DNA from: Clostridium collagenovorans DSM 3089
GTDB taxonomy: Bacteria; Bacillota; Clostridia; Clostridiales; Clostridiaceae
Assembly: GCF_900130005.1 (NCBI RefSeq)
Contig: NZ_FQXP01000004.1
Span: forward strand, 12,703-76,702
DNA length: 64,000 nucleotides
Reading direction: 5' to 3'
The notes beneath the pieces are model-generated. The model searched no databases and was not told the origin of the DNA. It saw nothing but the letters and a program-made list of their open reading frames with translations. This document shows, in pieces, positions 7,304-17,551 of the stretch (position 1 is the first letter of the stretch; each line of letters starts with the position of its first letter). The position numbers were made by a program, and so were the translations under genes.

Positions 7304-8326
7304 ATGTCTAAGTGTAAAAAAGGTGTAATAGACAATATAGTAATGACTTGTTTTATAGGAATAGCTTTAATTTATGGAGTAAGTGCAGTACAAACATATA
7401 AGGAAAGATCAGTAGATAGGGAGCGTAAATCAATAAAGTCTGTGGGATATAATGATGATTACTATTATGTTTTAAAAAATAATGATACAAAGGAATTTGT
7501 AGATAATTTTGAGAATGTTAAGTTAATAGCTTATGATAAGAATAATGATATAAAACAAGAACATAAATTAAACTTTTCTTCAAAAGAATATCCTATGGTC
7601 ATAGAAAATGCAAATGGTTTAAGTAACTGGATATTGATAAATGATGCTGAAAATCAAAAAATTATGGGAATTAACACTGAAAATAATGAGACTAATATCT
7701 TGTTAGATAAAACAGATGTTGAAGATGAAGTATTCAAAATAGTGAGTTATAAAATCTATGATGATAAGATTGTATATGCATATCATAATTGGAAAAACAA
7801 AACTGTTATAGCAGTTAAGGATATTAATACAAAGGAAGTAGTAAAATTATTAGAATTAAATGAAGCTTGTCAGAACATACCTCTTTCTATATATGAAGAG
7901 AAGGTTGCTTATTTAGTAGATTATAAGCTTTATATTCAAGATATTAATACTAAGGAAATCATTAATAGTGGAACTGACTTTACTGGGCCCTTAGAAATAT
8001 ACAAGGATAAGGTGTATACTTGTAAGAAAGAAGAAAACGGATTAAATTTTGTACAAGTAGATTTCGATTTAAATACTAATATAATTCTAAGCAATGCAAA
8101 TTCTAATGAAAACGTGTATTTAGATAATGGAAAAATAGTTTATAGAAATTATTTTTATGATGCAGATAAAGAGAAACTATATAAGTTAAATGAATATAAT
8201 TCAAGGCTTAAGAAGCAAGTTATAGGGGATAGAATATATACTGAAGTCAATGAGTATGAAGTCATGAAGATAAATGAGAACTATTTTGAACAGAGCTTGG
8301 GAGAAAATATCATATATAAACAGTAA
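7304..8326 (+). CDS. Membrane-anchored beta-propeller-like protein, unknown role
   Basis: 340 residues. One hydrophobic segment near residues 10-28 (NIVMTCFIGIALIYGVSAV) after a short positive start suggests an uncleaved signal anchor. The rest is outside the cell and made of repeated beta strands of the form KIVYAYHNW, KVAYLVDYKLYIQDINTKE, KVYTCKKEENGL, KIVYRNYFYDADKEKLY. These resemble TolB/DUF5050-type propeller blades of roughly 40-50 residues. No catalytic motif is visible. GGAGGGG precedes the ATG. It is a single-gene unit with a terminator behind, convergent with the superoxide dismutase gene. Confidence 0.55.
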   Translation: MSKCKKGVIDNIVMTCFIGIALIYGVSAVQTYKERSVDRERKSIKSVGYNDDYYYVLKNNDTKEFVDNFENVKLIAYDKNNDIKQEHKLNFSSKEYPMVIENANGLSNWILINDAENQKIMGINTENNETNILLDKTDVEDEVFKIVSYKIYDDKIVYAYHNWKNKTVIAVKDINTKEVVKLLELNEACQNIPLSIYEEKVAYLVDYKLYIQDINTKEIINSGTDFTGPLEIYKDKVYTCKKEENGLNFVQVDFDLNTNIILSNANSNENVYLDNGKIVYRNYFYDADKEKLYKLNEYNSRLKKQVIGDRIYTEVNEYEVMKINENYFEQSLGENIIYKQ

Positions 8327-8330
8327 AATG

Positions 8331-8380
8331 AAAGGCTATTTCACGAATATTTATTAAATATTTAGTGAAATAGCCTTTTG
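8331..8380. terminator. Bidirectional terminator
   Basis: Perfect 14-base stem AAAGGCTATTTCAC (8331-8344) / GTGAAATAGCCTTT (8365-8378), AT-rich loop, T run on both strands. It serves the propeller gene (+) and the superoxide dismutase gene (-). Confidence 0.9.
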
Positions 8381-8383
8381 ATG

Positions 8384-9088
8384 TTAGTTATTTCTTTGAA
8401 TGTAGTTTTCTTCTGCTTGGTTCCAATTTACAATGTTCCACCAGTTATCAATATAATCACTACGTCTATTTTGATATTTAAGGTAGTAAGCGTGTTCCCA
8501 TACATCTATACCAATAATAGGTGTTAGATTTTGAGATATAGGGGAATCTTGATTAGCTGTTGATATAATAGAAAGTTTATCATTTTTATCAGAAACAAGC
8601 CATGCCCAACCAGAGCCAAATCTATTTAAAGCTGCCTCTTTAAATTTGTTTTTAAAATTATCAATGGAACCAAAATCTTTAATTATAGAATCTTTTAATT
8701 TACCATTAGGATCTTCATTTTTAGTTGGAGTCATTATACTCCAGAAAAAATCATGGTTGTATACTCCACCACCATTATTTATTACACTTTGTCTAATATC
8801 TTGTGGTATGGAATCTAAGTTCTTTAATAAAAATTCAATATCTTTTGAATACAATTCAGGATGTTTATCTAGAGCTTTATTTAAGTTATCTACATAAGTA
8901 CCTTCATGTTTATCATGATGCAGTATCATAGTTTCTTTATCTATGTATGGTTCTAGAGCATCATAGGCATAAGGCAATGGCTTTAATGTGAATTTTTTTT
9001 GTGATGAAAAATCCATTGCATAAACGGAACTTATACAGAAACTAAAAATAAAAAATATAGATATAAAAAAACATATTTTCTTTCTCAT
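8384..9088 (-). CDS. sodA: Exported Mn/Fe superoxide dismutase
   Basis: 234 residues: an N-terminal signal peptide (MRKKICFFISIFFIFSFCIS, then SVYA) followed by a full SodA domain. Metal ligands are H57, H112 (YNHDFFW), D195 and H199 (DVWEHAYY). Q180 in TANQDSP is at the place typical of manganese enzymes. LPYAYDALEP and GSGWAWLV are conserved family motifs. It converts superoxide to peroxide and oxygen. The signal peptide places it outside the membrane, which is unusual for a SodA and suggests defence against external superoxide. AGGAGG precedes the ATG. It is a single-gene unit, convergent with the preceding gene through a shared terminator. Confidence 0.92.
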   Translation of the reverse strand: MRKKICFFISIFFIFSFCISSVYAMDFSSQKKFTLKPLPYAYDALEPYIDKETMILHHDKHEGTYVDNLNKALDKHPELYSKDIEFLLKNLDSIPQDIRQSVINNGGGVYNHDFFWSIMTPTKNEDPNGKLKDSIIKDFGSIDNFKNKFKEAALNRFGSGWAWLVSDKNDKLSIISTANQDSPISQNLTPIIGIDVWEHAYYLKYQNRRSDYIDNWWNIVNWNQAEENYIQRNN

Positions 9089-9322
9089 AAAAATACCTCC
9101 TATTAAATTATTTATAGTATGATATTAATTGAAGAAAAAGTTGTATTAATTTTATAGGTATATATTTCTAAAAGGGAAAAAGATATACAAAGTATAGGTT
9201 GTATTAAAAAATATACTTACTCTTATATATTTTAGAGGTCTATTAGGAAAGACAGTTAGATAATTATCTTAAATATAGATTTTTATGTTAAGAAATAAAG
9301 TATGAGTTTAATTGGAGGGAAA

Positions 9323-9805
9323 ATGAAAAATATATTTTTTTATGATACTGATATAGGTAAGATAGGAATTGCAGAAGAAAATGGATATATCACAAAGGTG
9401 ACTTTTGAAAATATAAGTTATAAATTAGAGGATTATGAAGTTAAAGAAAGTGAATTAATAAAGAGAGCGTATATTCAGTTAAAGGGGTTTTTAGGAGGGG
9501 AGAGAAGAGAATTTAAATTACCTTTAAAACCCTTGGGGACTGAATTTCAAAATAAGGTATGGGAAGAACTTTGTAATATACCCTATGGAGAGACTAGAAG
9601 TTATAAAGAGATAGCTATAAATATAGGAAATGATAAAGCATCAAGGGCGGTTGGCTCTGCTAACAATAAAAATCCAATACCAATTTTTATTCCTTGTCAT
9701 AGGGTTATAGGAAGTAAAGGAAAATTAGTTGGATATTTAGGTGGGATACATATAAAAGAAAAATTGTTAAAGTTAGAGAAGAATTTCAGTACTAAAATCT
9801 ATTGA
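9323..9805 (+). CDS. ogt: Methylated-DNA-[protein]-cysteine S-methyltransferase
   Basis: 160 residues from the ATG at 9323, which GGAGG (9315-9319) favours over an ATG at 9302. The suicide repair enzyme takes alkyl groups from O6-alkylguanine onto C125 in the PCHRVIG motif. The upstream helix-turn-helix (GETRSYKEIA) and the RAVGSANNKNPIPIFIPCHR block are those of Ogt/Ada-C. The N-terminal ribonuclease-H-like domain is short but present. It stands alone, with no obvious regulator nearby. Confidence 0.92.
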   Translation: MKNIFFYDTDIGKIGIAEENGYITKVTFENISYKLEDYEVKESELIKRAYIQLKGFLGGERREFKLPLKPLGTEFQNKVWEELCNIPYGETRSYKEIAINIGNDKASRAVGSANNKNPIPIFIPCHRVIGSKGKLVGYLGGIHIKEKLLKLEKNFSTKIY

Positions 9806-10192
9806 AGATATAAAGAAAAAATTAGCATTTATATAATAAAAAGTTATAAAACTGAAAAAAACAAAGGAAAATAGAATAAATTAAGTATAATTTCATATAA
9901 TGGTAAAAAATAAGCAAATATGAGATTAGCAAATCTTTTTCACTATTCATATAATTAGATTAATATATTAAAACCTTTGAAAAGAGAGAGTAGGTAATGG
10001 AGTTTAGTTCCAGCGAGTTTGGGTAGGTGCGAGCCAAATACTGTAGCTATTATTGAATGGGTCTTTGAGGTGACTTTTTGAATTATAGTAGGAAGGTACG
10101 GAGGTCTACCGTTAAAAGGACAGGGTATCGAGGAGTTTTTACAAATCCGTACCTGATGAAGAATATGTACTTAGGTGGCATTGCGAAATTGT

Positions 10193-10228
10193 GGTATTTC
10201 GTCCTAGTTAGGATGAAGTACCTTTTTT
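10193..10228 (+). terminator. First T-box-controlled terminator
   Basis: Stem GGTATTTCGTCCTA (10193-10206) / TAGGATGAAGTACC (10209-10222), with G-U pairs, then six T. The 5' arm overlaps the antiterminator sequence, allowing the two folds to compete. Confidence 0.9.
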
Positions 10229-10270
10229 ATTACAATGAAATTTAAGTTATACAAAATGGGTGGCACCACG

Positions 10271-10312
10271 AGTCACTTCGTCCCATTATAGGATGAAGTG
10301 GCTCTTTTTTTA
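10271..10312 (+). terminator. Second T-box-controlled terminator
   Basis: Stem AGTCACTTCGTCCCA (10271-10285) / AGGATGAAGTGGCT (10290-10303), followed by a C and a long T run. It is a near copy of the first terminator, about 80 bases further on. Confidence 0.9.
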
Positions 10313-10408
10313 TTTAAAAATAAAAATAATGTTATGCTGTAATATTCGTAAGAGTGGTACTAGGGCTCAATAAGATCTTTAGCTATCGTATATAAGGGGG
10401 ATATAAAC

Positions 10409-11799
<1,391 letters not shown>

Positions 11800-11803
<4 letters not shown>

Positions 11804-12381
11804 TAGTTTTAATAGATAATTATGATTCGTTCACATTTAACTTATATCAATATTTAGGTGAGCTTACAGAGGTGAAGGTTTTCAGAAATGATGAAATAGA
11901 TGTAGAGGAGTTAGTTAAATTAAATCCAAAGGGAATTGTTATTTCCCCAGGGCCAGGAAGACCAGAAGAGGCTGGAAAGACTCTAGATATAATAAAAGCT
12001 TTAGGAGATAAGATTCCTATTTTAGGAATTTGTTTAGGTGAACAAGCTATAGCTATGGCTTATGGTGGAAAGGTAGTAAAGGCAAAAAATATAATTCATG
12101 GAAAGAGTTCGAAGATTAAGGTAAAGGGTAATGAGATTTTTGAAGGAATTAGCAGAAGATTTGATGCTATGAGATATCATTCTTTAGTAGTTGAGAGAGA
12201 GTCTTTACCAGAGTGTTTAGAGATTATAGGTGAAAGTATTGATGATAATGAAATTATGGCTATAAGACATAAGGAGCATAGGGTATATGGTGTTCAATTC
12301 CATCCTGAATCAATATATACGCCAAAGGGAAATAGAGTTATACAAAATTTTGTGGAGGTAATTTGTAATGTTTATAGATAA
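11800..12381 (+). CDS. trpG: Anthranilate synthase component II (glutamine amidotransferase)
   Basis: 193 residues, class I amidotransferase. It releases ammonia from glutamine for TrpE. The nucleophile C78 is in GICLGEQAIA; the His-Glu pair is in GVQFHPESIYTPKG. The start MIVLIDNYDSFTFNLYQYLG and VISPGPGRPEEAG are classic. No fusion to TrpD, unlike in enterobacteria. It overlaps trpE by 4 bases and trpD by 14 bases, so the three are probably translated together. In some bacteria this subunit also serves p-aminobenzoate synthesis (PabA); no pab gene is seen here. Confidence 0.97.
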
Positions 12382-13381
12382 TGCAATTAAAAAAATAGTT
12401 GAAAGAGAAAGCTTAACTGAAGATGAAGGAAGAGCTGTTATAAATGAAATAATGAAGGGGGAAGCTACCTCAGCACAAATAGGCGCCTTCCTTGTAGGAA
12501 TGAGAGTTAAGGGAGAAACATCAGAGGAGATTTTAGGGGCAGTAAAAGCCCTAAGAGATAATATGACACAAGTAGATGTGCAATACGATAATTTAATAGA
12601 TACTTGTGGAACAGGAGGAGATGGGGGTAAAACCTTCAATATTTCTACAGCAGTTGCCATGGTAGCAGCTAGTGGAGGGGTGAAAGTAGCCAAACATGGT
12701 AATAGAGCTGTTTCTAGTCAAAGTGGAAGTGCGGATGTTTTAAAAGAGTTGGGAATTCCAGTTGATCTAGATTCAATGGAAAGTAAGAAAATAATAGAGG
12801 ATATTGGAATGGCATTTTTATTTGCACCTAACTATCATAGTGCTATGAAAAATGTTGCTAAGGAAAGAAAGGAATTAGCTACAAGAACCTTATTTAATCT
12901 TATAGGACCATTAGTTAATCCTGCTCCAATAAAAGGACAACTTTTAGGAATATATGATGGAAACTTAATTGAAACAGTAGGAGAAGTATTATTAAATCTT
13001 GGTTTAGAAAGAGCTATGGTGGTTCATGGAGATGATGGATTAGATGAGATAACAACCACAACCACAACTAAGATTTGTGAAATTAAAGATGGAAAAATGA
13101 AATCCTATAAGATATCACCAGAGGATTTTGGAATAAAATTATCAAGGCCTGAAGATATACAAGGTGGAAGTCCTAAGGAAAATGCAGAAATAATATTAGA
13201 TATATTAAAAGGTTCAAAGGGAGCAGCAAGAGATATTGTGGTTTTAAATAGTGGAGCAGCACTTTATGTAGGAAAAAAAGCTGAAAGTCTTGAAGAAGGT
13301 ATAAAAAAGGCAGAGGAGCTATTGGATTCGGGTGCAGCTTATGAAAAATATAAGCAATTAATATCAGTAAGAAATAATTAG
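12368..13381 (+). CDS. trpD: Anthranilate phosphoribosyltransferase
   Basis: 337 residues. Joins anthranilate to phosphoribosyl pyrophosphate. The PRPP-binding glycine loop is DTCGTGGDGGKTFNIST, followed by KHGNRAVSSQSGSADVLKELG, which binds anthranilate and Mg. RTLFNLIGPLVNP and VVHGDDGLDEI complete the family signature. Length is standard. The ATG lies inside the last codons of trpG (14-base overlap), with GGAGG in the trpG coding sequence. Confidence 0.97.
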   Translation: MFIDNAIKKIVERESLTEDEGRAVINEIMKGEATSAQIGAFLVGMRVKGETSEEILGAVKALRDNMTQVDVQYDNLIDTCGTGGDGGKTFNISTAVAMVAASGGVKVAKHGNRAVSSQSGSADVLKELGIPVDLDSMESKKIIEDIGMAFLFAPNYHSAMKNVAKERKELATRTLFNLIGPLVNPAPIKGQLLGIYDGNLIETVGEVLLNLGLERAMVVHGDDGLDEITTTTTTKICEIKDGKMKSYKISPEDFGIKLSRPEDIQGGSPKENAEIILDILKGSKGAARDIVVLNSGAALYVGKKAESLEEGIKKAEELLDSGAAYEKYKQLISVRNN

Positions 13382-13411
13382 AAAGAATGTTCTTTTATAG
13401 GGGGATGACAA

Positions 13412-14212
13412 ATGATACTAGATGAAATTATAAGAAAAAAGAAAATAAGTATAGAAGCAAGAAAAAGAGAAACTTCACTTGAGAGCATGTATGGTAAAGC
13501 ATTAGAACTTTTAAAAGAGGATAGTAAGCTTAAAAATTTAAGTTTTAAAGAGGCCTTAAGTGGAAAAAATCTTTCTGTTATAGGAGAATTTAAAAAAGCA
13601 TCTCCCTCTAAAGGAATAATAGTAGAGGATTTTAATTTAAAAAAGGTTGCATCTTATTATGAAGAACTGCAAGTTGATGCTTGTTCTGTTTTAACTGAGG
13701 AAGATTTTTTCTTAGGAAGCAATGAGAATCTTTTAGAGGTAAAGAAACTTATTAATAAACCTATTTTAAGAAAGGATTTTATAGTTGATTTTTATCAAAT
13801 ATATGAGAGTAAGGTTTTAGGTGCTAATGCAATATTACTAATATGTAGTGTTTTAAAGGATGATTTAGAAAAGTTTTATTGTGAAGCTAAGAAATTTAAC
13901 TTAGATGTTTTAGTTGAGGTTCATAATGAAGAAGAATTAGAGCTTGCTTTAAAATGTGATTGTGAAATTATAGGAATAAACAATCGTAATCTTCATAGCT
14001 TTGAAACTTCCTTTGACGCTACAAAAAATTTATTAAATAAAATACCACAAAATAAAATTGTAATTTCAGAAAGTGGTATGAAGAGTGTGGAGGACTTAGA
14101 GATAATTAAGGGCTTAGGTGTAAATGGAGTGCTTATTGGAGAAATGTTTATGAGAAATATAGATAATGAATCTTTTATAAGGAGGTTTAAGGAGTTTAAA
14201 GTGACTTCTTAA
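13412..14212 (+). CDS. trpC: Indole-3-glycerol-phosphate synthase
   Basis: 266 residues, TIM barrel. Closes the ring of 1-(carboxyphenylamino)-1-deoxyribulose 5-phosphate to indole glycerol phosphate with loss of CO2. Key barrel motifs are VIGEFKKASPSKGII (catalytic Lys), PILRKDFIVDFYQIYES, DVLVEVHNEEEL (Glu) and EIIGINNRNLHSF, then VISESGMKS and GVLIGEMFM for phosphate binding. It is monofunctional, with trpF separate. AGGGGG precedes the start, 30 bases after trpD. Confidence 0.97.
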   Translation: MILDEIIRKKKISIEARKRETSLESMYGKALELLKEDSKLKNLSFKEALSGKNLSVIGEFKKASPSKGIIVEDFNLKKVASYYEELQVDACSVLTEEDFFLGSNENLLEVKKLINKPILRKDFIVDFYQIYESKVLGANAILLICSVLKDDLEKFYCEAKKFNLDVLVEVHNEEELELALKCDCEIIGINNRNLHSFETSFDATKNLLNKIPQNKIVISESGMKSVEDLEIIKGLGVNGVLIGEMFMRNIDNESFIRRFKEFKVTS

Positions 14213-14243
14213 GATATAGGTTGCTTTAAGTTCACACTGAATT

Positions 14244-14876
14244 ATGAAGGTGAAAATTTGTGGTTTAAGAAAAATTGAAGAAATAGAGTATGTTAATATT
14301 CTAAAGCCAGATTATATAGGATTTGTATTTGCAGAGAGCAAAAGAAAGGTAAGTATTGAGAAAGCTAAAGTTTTAATTAAAGAACTAGATAAGTCAATAA
14401 AATCAGTTGGAGTTTTTAGAAATAATTCCGCAGAAGAGATATTACAGGTTTTAGATAAGGTTGATTTGGATGTAGTTCAATTACATGGTGATGAAGATGA
14501 GAACTTTATAAAAAGAATAAAATCTTCATGTAAAAAAGATATTCATATATGGAAGGCTATTTTTATAGGAAAAAAAGGTGAAGTAGTAAGTCCTTATATT
14601 GAAGAGGTAAATGCCATAGTTTTAGATGGAGTAGATCCAGGAAGTGGAGAGTGCTTTCCTTGGGATAAATTTAATAAAAAAGAGTTAAATGAAAATATAT
14701 TTTTAGCTGGAGGAATTAAAGAAGAAAACATTTTAAAGGCTATAGAGATTATAAAGCCAAAGGGAATTGATGTTTCCTCAGGCGTTGAAATTATAGATGA
14801 AAAGGGAGAAAGAGTAAAATCCTTTGAAAAGATTAAGAGGTTAATAGAATTAGTGAGGTGTAATTATGAAGGGTAG
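14244..14876 (+). CDS. trpF: Phosphoribosylanthranilate isomerase
   Basis: 210 residues, TIM barrel. Performs the Amadori rearrangement of phosphoribosylanthranilate. The general-base Cys is in KVKICGLRK at the N-terminus and the catalytic Asp in VLDGVDPGSGECFPWD. FVFAESKRKVS and FLAGGIKEENI are typical of the family. The ATG at 14244 matches the usual family start, but no good ribosome binding site precedes it (the region reads TTCACACTGAATT), so translation may be weak. Its end overlaps trpB by 11 bases. Confidence 0.95.
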   Translation: MKVKICGLRKIEEIEYVNILKPDYIGFVFAESKRKVSIEKAKVLIKELDKSIKSVGVFRNNSAEEILQVLDKVDLDVVQLHGDEDENFIKRIKSSCKKDIHIWKAIFIGKKGEVVSPYIEEVNAIVLDGVDPGSGECFPWDKFNKKELNENIFLAGGIKEENILKAIEIIKPKGIDVSSGVEIIDEKGERVKSFEKIKRLIELVRCNYEG

Positions 14877-16044
14877 ATTTAATGATTTTGGTGGTCAGTA
14901 TGTTCCAGAGGTACTGATGAATGCTTTAATAGAACTTGAAATAGAATATGAAAAGGCAATGGAAGATGAGAAGTTTAAAGAGGAATATAGATATTATTTA
15001 AAAGAATATACGGGAAGACCGAATCCCTTATACTATGCAGAAAATATGTCTAGGGACTTAGGTGGGGTTAAGGTTTATTTAAAAAGAGAAGATTTAAATC
15101 ATACAGGAGCTCATAAAATCAATAACGCTATTGGACAAGTACTGCTTGCAAAGAAAATGGGTAAGAAGAAGATTATAGCAGAGACAGGAGCAGGGCAGCA
15201 TGGAGTTGCAACAGCAACAGTTGCAGCTAAGTTTGATATGGAATGTAAAGTTTTTATGGGAGAAGAGGATATAAAAAGGCAAGCTCTTAATGTTAAGAAG
15301 ATGGAACTTTTAGGGGCAGAGGTTGCACCAGTAAAAAGTGGAACTAAAACATTAAAGGATGCAGTTAATGAGGCTATTAGATACTGGGTTAGTAATATTG
15401 ATGATACATTTTATGTTATAGGTTCTGTTGTAGGGCCGCATCCTTATCCAACTATGGTTAGAGACTTCCAAAGAATAATAGGAGATGAAGCAAGAACTCA
15501 AATATTAGAAAAGGAAGGTAGACTTCCAGATTATATTTTAGCTCCTGTTGGTGGGGGAAGTAACTCCATGGGAATTTTTTATCCTTTTATAAATGATGAT
15601 GAAGTAAAGCTTATAGGAATAGAAGGTGGGGGTAAGGGAGTAGAGAGTAATTCTCATGCAGCTACCATGGCTAAGAAGGAAAGAGGTATTCTACATGGAA
15701 TGATGACTTATGTATTAAGGGATGAAGAAGGTGAAATTCAAGAGGCATATTCAGTTTCTGCAGGGCTTGATTATCCGGCTATTGGACCAGAACATGCTTA
15801 TCTTAATGAAATCAAACGTGCTACCTATGAAAGCATAACTGATGATGAAGCTATAGAGGCATTTTTATATTTAACAAAGAGAGAAGGCATTGTTCCTGCT
15901 TTAGAATCTTCTCATGCTATAGCCTATGCTAAAAAATTAGCTAAGAACTTGGATTCCTCAAATATTATTTTAGTAAATCTTTCAGGTAGAGGGGATAAGG
16001 ATATGGATACTGTTATTCAGTATTTAAATGAAGAAGAAATATAG
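14866..16044 (+). CDS. trpB: Tryptophan synthase beta chain
   Basis: 392 residues, fold-type II PLP enzyme. Condenses indole with serine. The PLP lysine is K84 in HTGAHKINNAIGQ. ETGAGQHGVATAT closes the active site, and GGGSNSMG binds the PLP phosphate. The N-terminal FGGQYVPEVLM and the EGGGKGVESNSHAA segment place it in the TrpB1 class, which forms the alpha2beta2 complex with TrpA. GTGAGGTGT in the trpF coding sequence serves as ribosome binding site. Confidence 0.98.
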   Translation: MKGRFNDFGGQYVPEVLMNALIELEIEYEKAMEDEKFKEEYRYYLKEYTGRPNPLYYAENMSRDLGGVKVYLKREDLNHTGAHKINNAIGQVLLAKKMGKKKIIAETGAGQHGVATATVAAKFDMECKVFMGEEDIKRQALNVKKMELLGAEVAPVKSGTKTLKDAVNEAIRYWVSNIDDTFYVIGSVVGPHPYPTMVRDFQRIIGDEARTQILEKEGRLPDYILAPVGGGSNSMGIFYPFINDDEVKLIGIEGGGKGVESNSHAATMAKKERGILHGMMTYVLRDEEGEIQEAYSVSAGLDYPAIGPEHAYLNEIKRATYESITDDEAIEAFLYLTKREGIVPALESSHAIAYAKKLAKNLDSSNIILVNLSGRGDKDMDTVIQYLNEEEI

Positions 16045-16083
16045 TTTAAGTAATTAGATAGTATTTATAGGAGAGTAAAGATA

Positions 16084-16854
16084 ATGAATAGAATAGATAA
16101 TGCATTTAAAAGACTTAAAGAAAATAATAAAAAAGCTTTAGTTCCCTTTGTAACTTGTGGAGATGTAAGTATAGAAGATACAGCAGAATTAATAAAGGAA
16201 ATCTATGAGGTTGGAGGGGACATAGTTGAGATTGGAGTACCTTTTAGTGATCCACTTGCAGATGGAGAAGTTATTCAGGAATCTTATAGTAGATCCTTAA
16301 AAAATGGTACAAAACTTAAAGATGTCTTCAAATGTGTGGAGTTAGTTAGAAATACCTGTGAGATTCCACTGATTTTAATGACATACTATAATATTATTTA
16401 TTGTTATGGAGTTGCAAGGTTTTTAAAAGAAGCTATGGAAAAAGGAGTGGATGGATTAATAGTACCTGATATTCCTCTAGAAGAAAGAGCTGAATTAATG
16501 AAACAGTGTGAGGAGAATAATATATATTTAATACCTTTGGTAGCACCAACTTCAAAAGAAAGAATAAGTAAAATAGTTGAAAACTCTAAAGGATTCGTAT
16601 ATTGTGTTTCAACCAATGGCACAACTGGAGAAAGAAGTACAGTAAACTCTAATATTCACGAGTATTTAAATACAGTAAGAGAATATACTAAGATTCCTAT
16701 ACTTGTTGGCTTTGGAATTTCATCAAGAGAAACTGTTGCAAGAATAAAAAATAATTGTGATGGAGTAATAATAGGAAGTGCTATTGTAAAGAGGATGCTA
16801 AAGGGCAATGAAGAAGTGATTAAGTTTTTAAAAGATGTAAATGAGGAACTTTAG
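16084..16854 (+). CDS. trpA: Tryptophan synthase alpha chain
   Basis: 256 residues, TIM barrel. Cleaves indole glycerol phosphate and passes indole through the tunnel to TrpB. The catalytic residues E49 and D60 sit in VEIGVPFSDPLADG at the same numbers as in E. coli. LIVPDIPLEE and VGFGISSRET are typical loops. Last gene of the operon, 39 bases after trpB, with TAGGAGAG in front. All seven tryptophan genes are present, so the pathway from chorismate is complete here. Confidence 0.97.
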   Translation: MNRIDNAFKRLKENNKKALVPFVTCGDVSIEDTAELIKEIYEVGGDIVEIGVPFSDPLADGEVIQESYSRSLKNGTKLKDVFKCVELVRNTCEIPLILMTYYNIIYCYGVARFLKEAMEKGVDGLIVPDIPLEERAELMKQCEENNIYLIPLVAPTSKERISKIVENSKGFVYCVSTNGTTGERSTVNSNIHEYLNTVREYTKIPILVGFGISSRETVARIKNNCDGVIIGSAIVKRMLKGNEEVIKFLKDVNEEL

Positions 16855-16880
16855 AAATTCTATGTTTGAATATAAAGTAA

Positions 16881-16915
16881 AAGAGCATTCATAATTTAAA
16901 TGAATGCTCTTAAAA
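16881..16915. terminator. Terminator between trpA and niaX
   Basis: Perfect stem AAGAGCATTCA (16881-16891) / TGAATGCTCTT (16901-16911). The T-rich tail lies on the minus strand (TTTTAC after the stem), so it fits the end of the niaX transcript best. It may also slow transcripts leaving trpA. Confidence 0.75.
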
Positions 16916-16966
16916 ATGTAAGTATTTATTGTATAAAGGTTTTTAGATTATTGCTTAATTAATGTA

Positions 16967-17536
16967 CTAAGATGCAACTTTACTTACTTCTTTGTTTAAT
17001 AGTCTTTTAGGAATAGCATCCCAAATATATTTTGAAATTGTAAAATCAACCATGCTATGAACTATTGTTCCTAAACCAACTAGTCCCATTACAGAAGTTA
17101 CAAATCCACTATTATAATAACTTTGAGAAAGTGATGATCCAAAGTAAAATGGAGCTACTATTAAAACTTCTCCAATAGCATGTATTAATGCAATTACAAA
17201 GGAGAAAATCGTTGCACTTTTCCAGTTTGAAAGTGTATTTTGATGTTTTTGAATATAAAGTGCACCTAATCCAGCAAATACTACATGACTAAATGCTCTT
17301 AGCACTACTAATAGAGGAAAACCTCCAAGTAAAAAGCCTAAAGCACTTCCTATAGCCACAAATATTGCAGTGGATGGAGAAATAAACATGGCAATAAATA
17401 TTGCTACATGACTAGCTAAAGTAAAAGATGCTGGTTCAAGCACAATTTTTATTGGTGAAAACATTGGAATTACTATTCCAATAGCACATAATAAGGCTGC
17501 TATAACCATTTTTTTTGTATTTAATGTCTTATTCAT
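16967..17536 (-). CDS. niaX: ECF transporter S component for niacin
   Basis: 189 residues, about six hydrophobic helices (VIAALLCAIGIVIPMF, HVAIFIAMFI, GSALGFLLGGFPLLVVLRA and others). This is the size and pattern of the S components of energy-coupling-factor transporters, which capture a vitamin and dock on a shared EcfAA'T module encoded elsewhere. Niacin is assigned because the niaR repressor gene is next door and a NiaR-like operator lies in front. ATG at 17536 is chosen for its AGGGGGA ribosome binding site; an in-frame start six codons earlier has none. Confidence 0.75.
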   Translation of the reverse strand: MNKTLNTKKMVIAALLCAIGIVIPMFSPIKIVLEPASFTLASHVAIFIAMFISPSTAIFVAIGSALGFLLGGFPLLVVLRAFSHVVFAGLGALYIQKHQNTLSNWKSATIFSFVIALIHAIGEVLIVAPFYFGSSLSQSYYNSGFVTSVMGLVGLGTIVHSMVDFTISKYIWDAIPKRLLNKEVSKVAS

Positions 17537-17551
17537 ATTAATCCCCCTAAG

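Larger units (their letters stand above)
9972..10312 (+). ncRNA. tRNA-Trp-sensing T-box leader with two antiterminator/terminator modules
   Basis: Stem I covers roughly 9975-10090. Its distal part (CCAGCGAG at 10010-10017, then GGGTAGGTGCGAGCC) is characteristic, and the specifier TGG (Trp) is at 10058-10060 in the context GAATGGGTCTTTGAG. Stems II/III follow to about 10165. Two T-box sequences are present: AGGTGGCATTGCG (10173-10185) and GGGTGGCACCACG (10258-10270). Both carry TGGC, which pairs with a tRNA 3' end having discriminator G, as in tRNA-Trp. Each is followed by its own terminator. Uncharged tRNA-Trp should favour the antiterminators and switch on trpEGDCFBA. Confidence 0.93.

Noticed and set aside
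9972..10312. Two complete tandem T-boxes
   Set aside because: Only one Stem I with a specifier is visible; the second module has just 30 bases between the first terminator and its T-box sequence.
12310..12693. 127-residue minus-strand frame over trpD
   Set aside because: Complement of a well-conserved coding region; codon pattern follows trpD.
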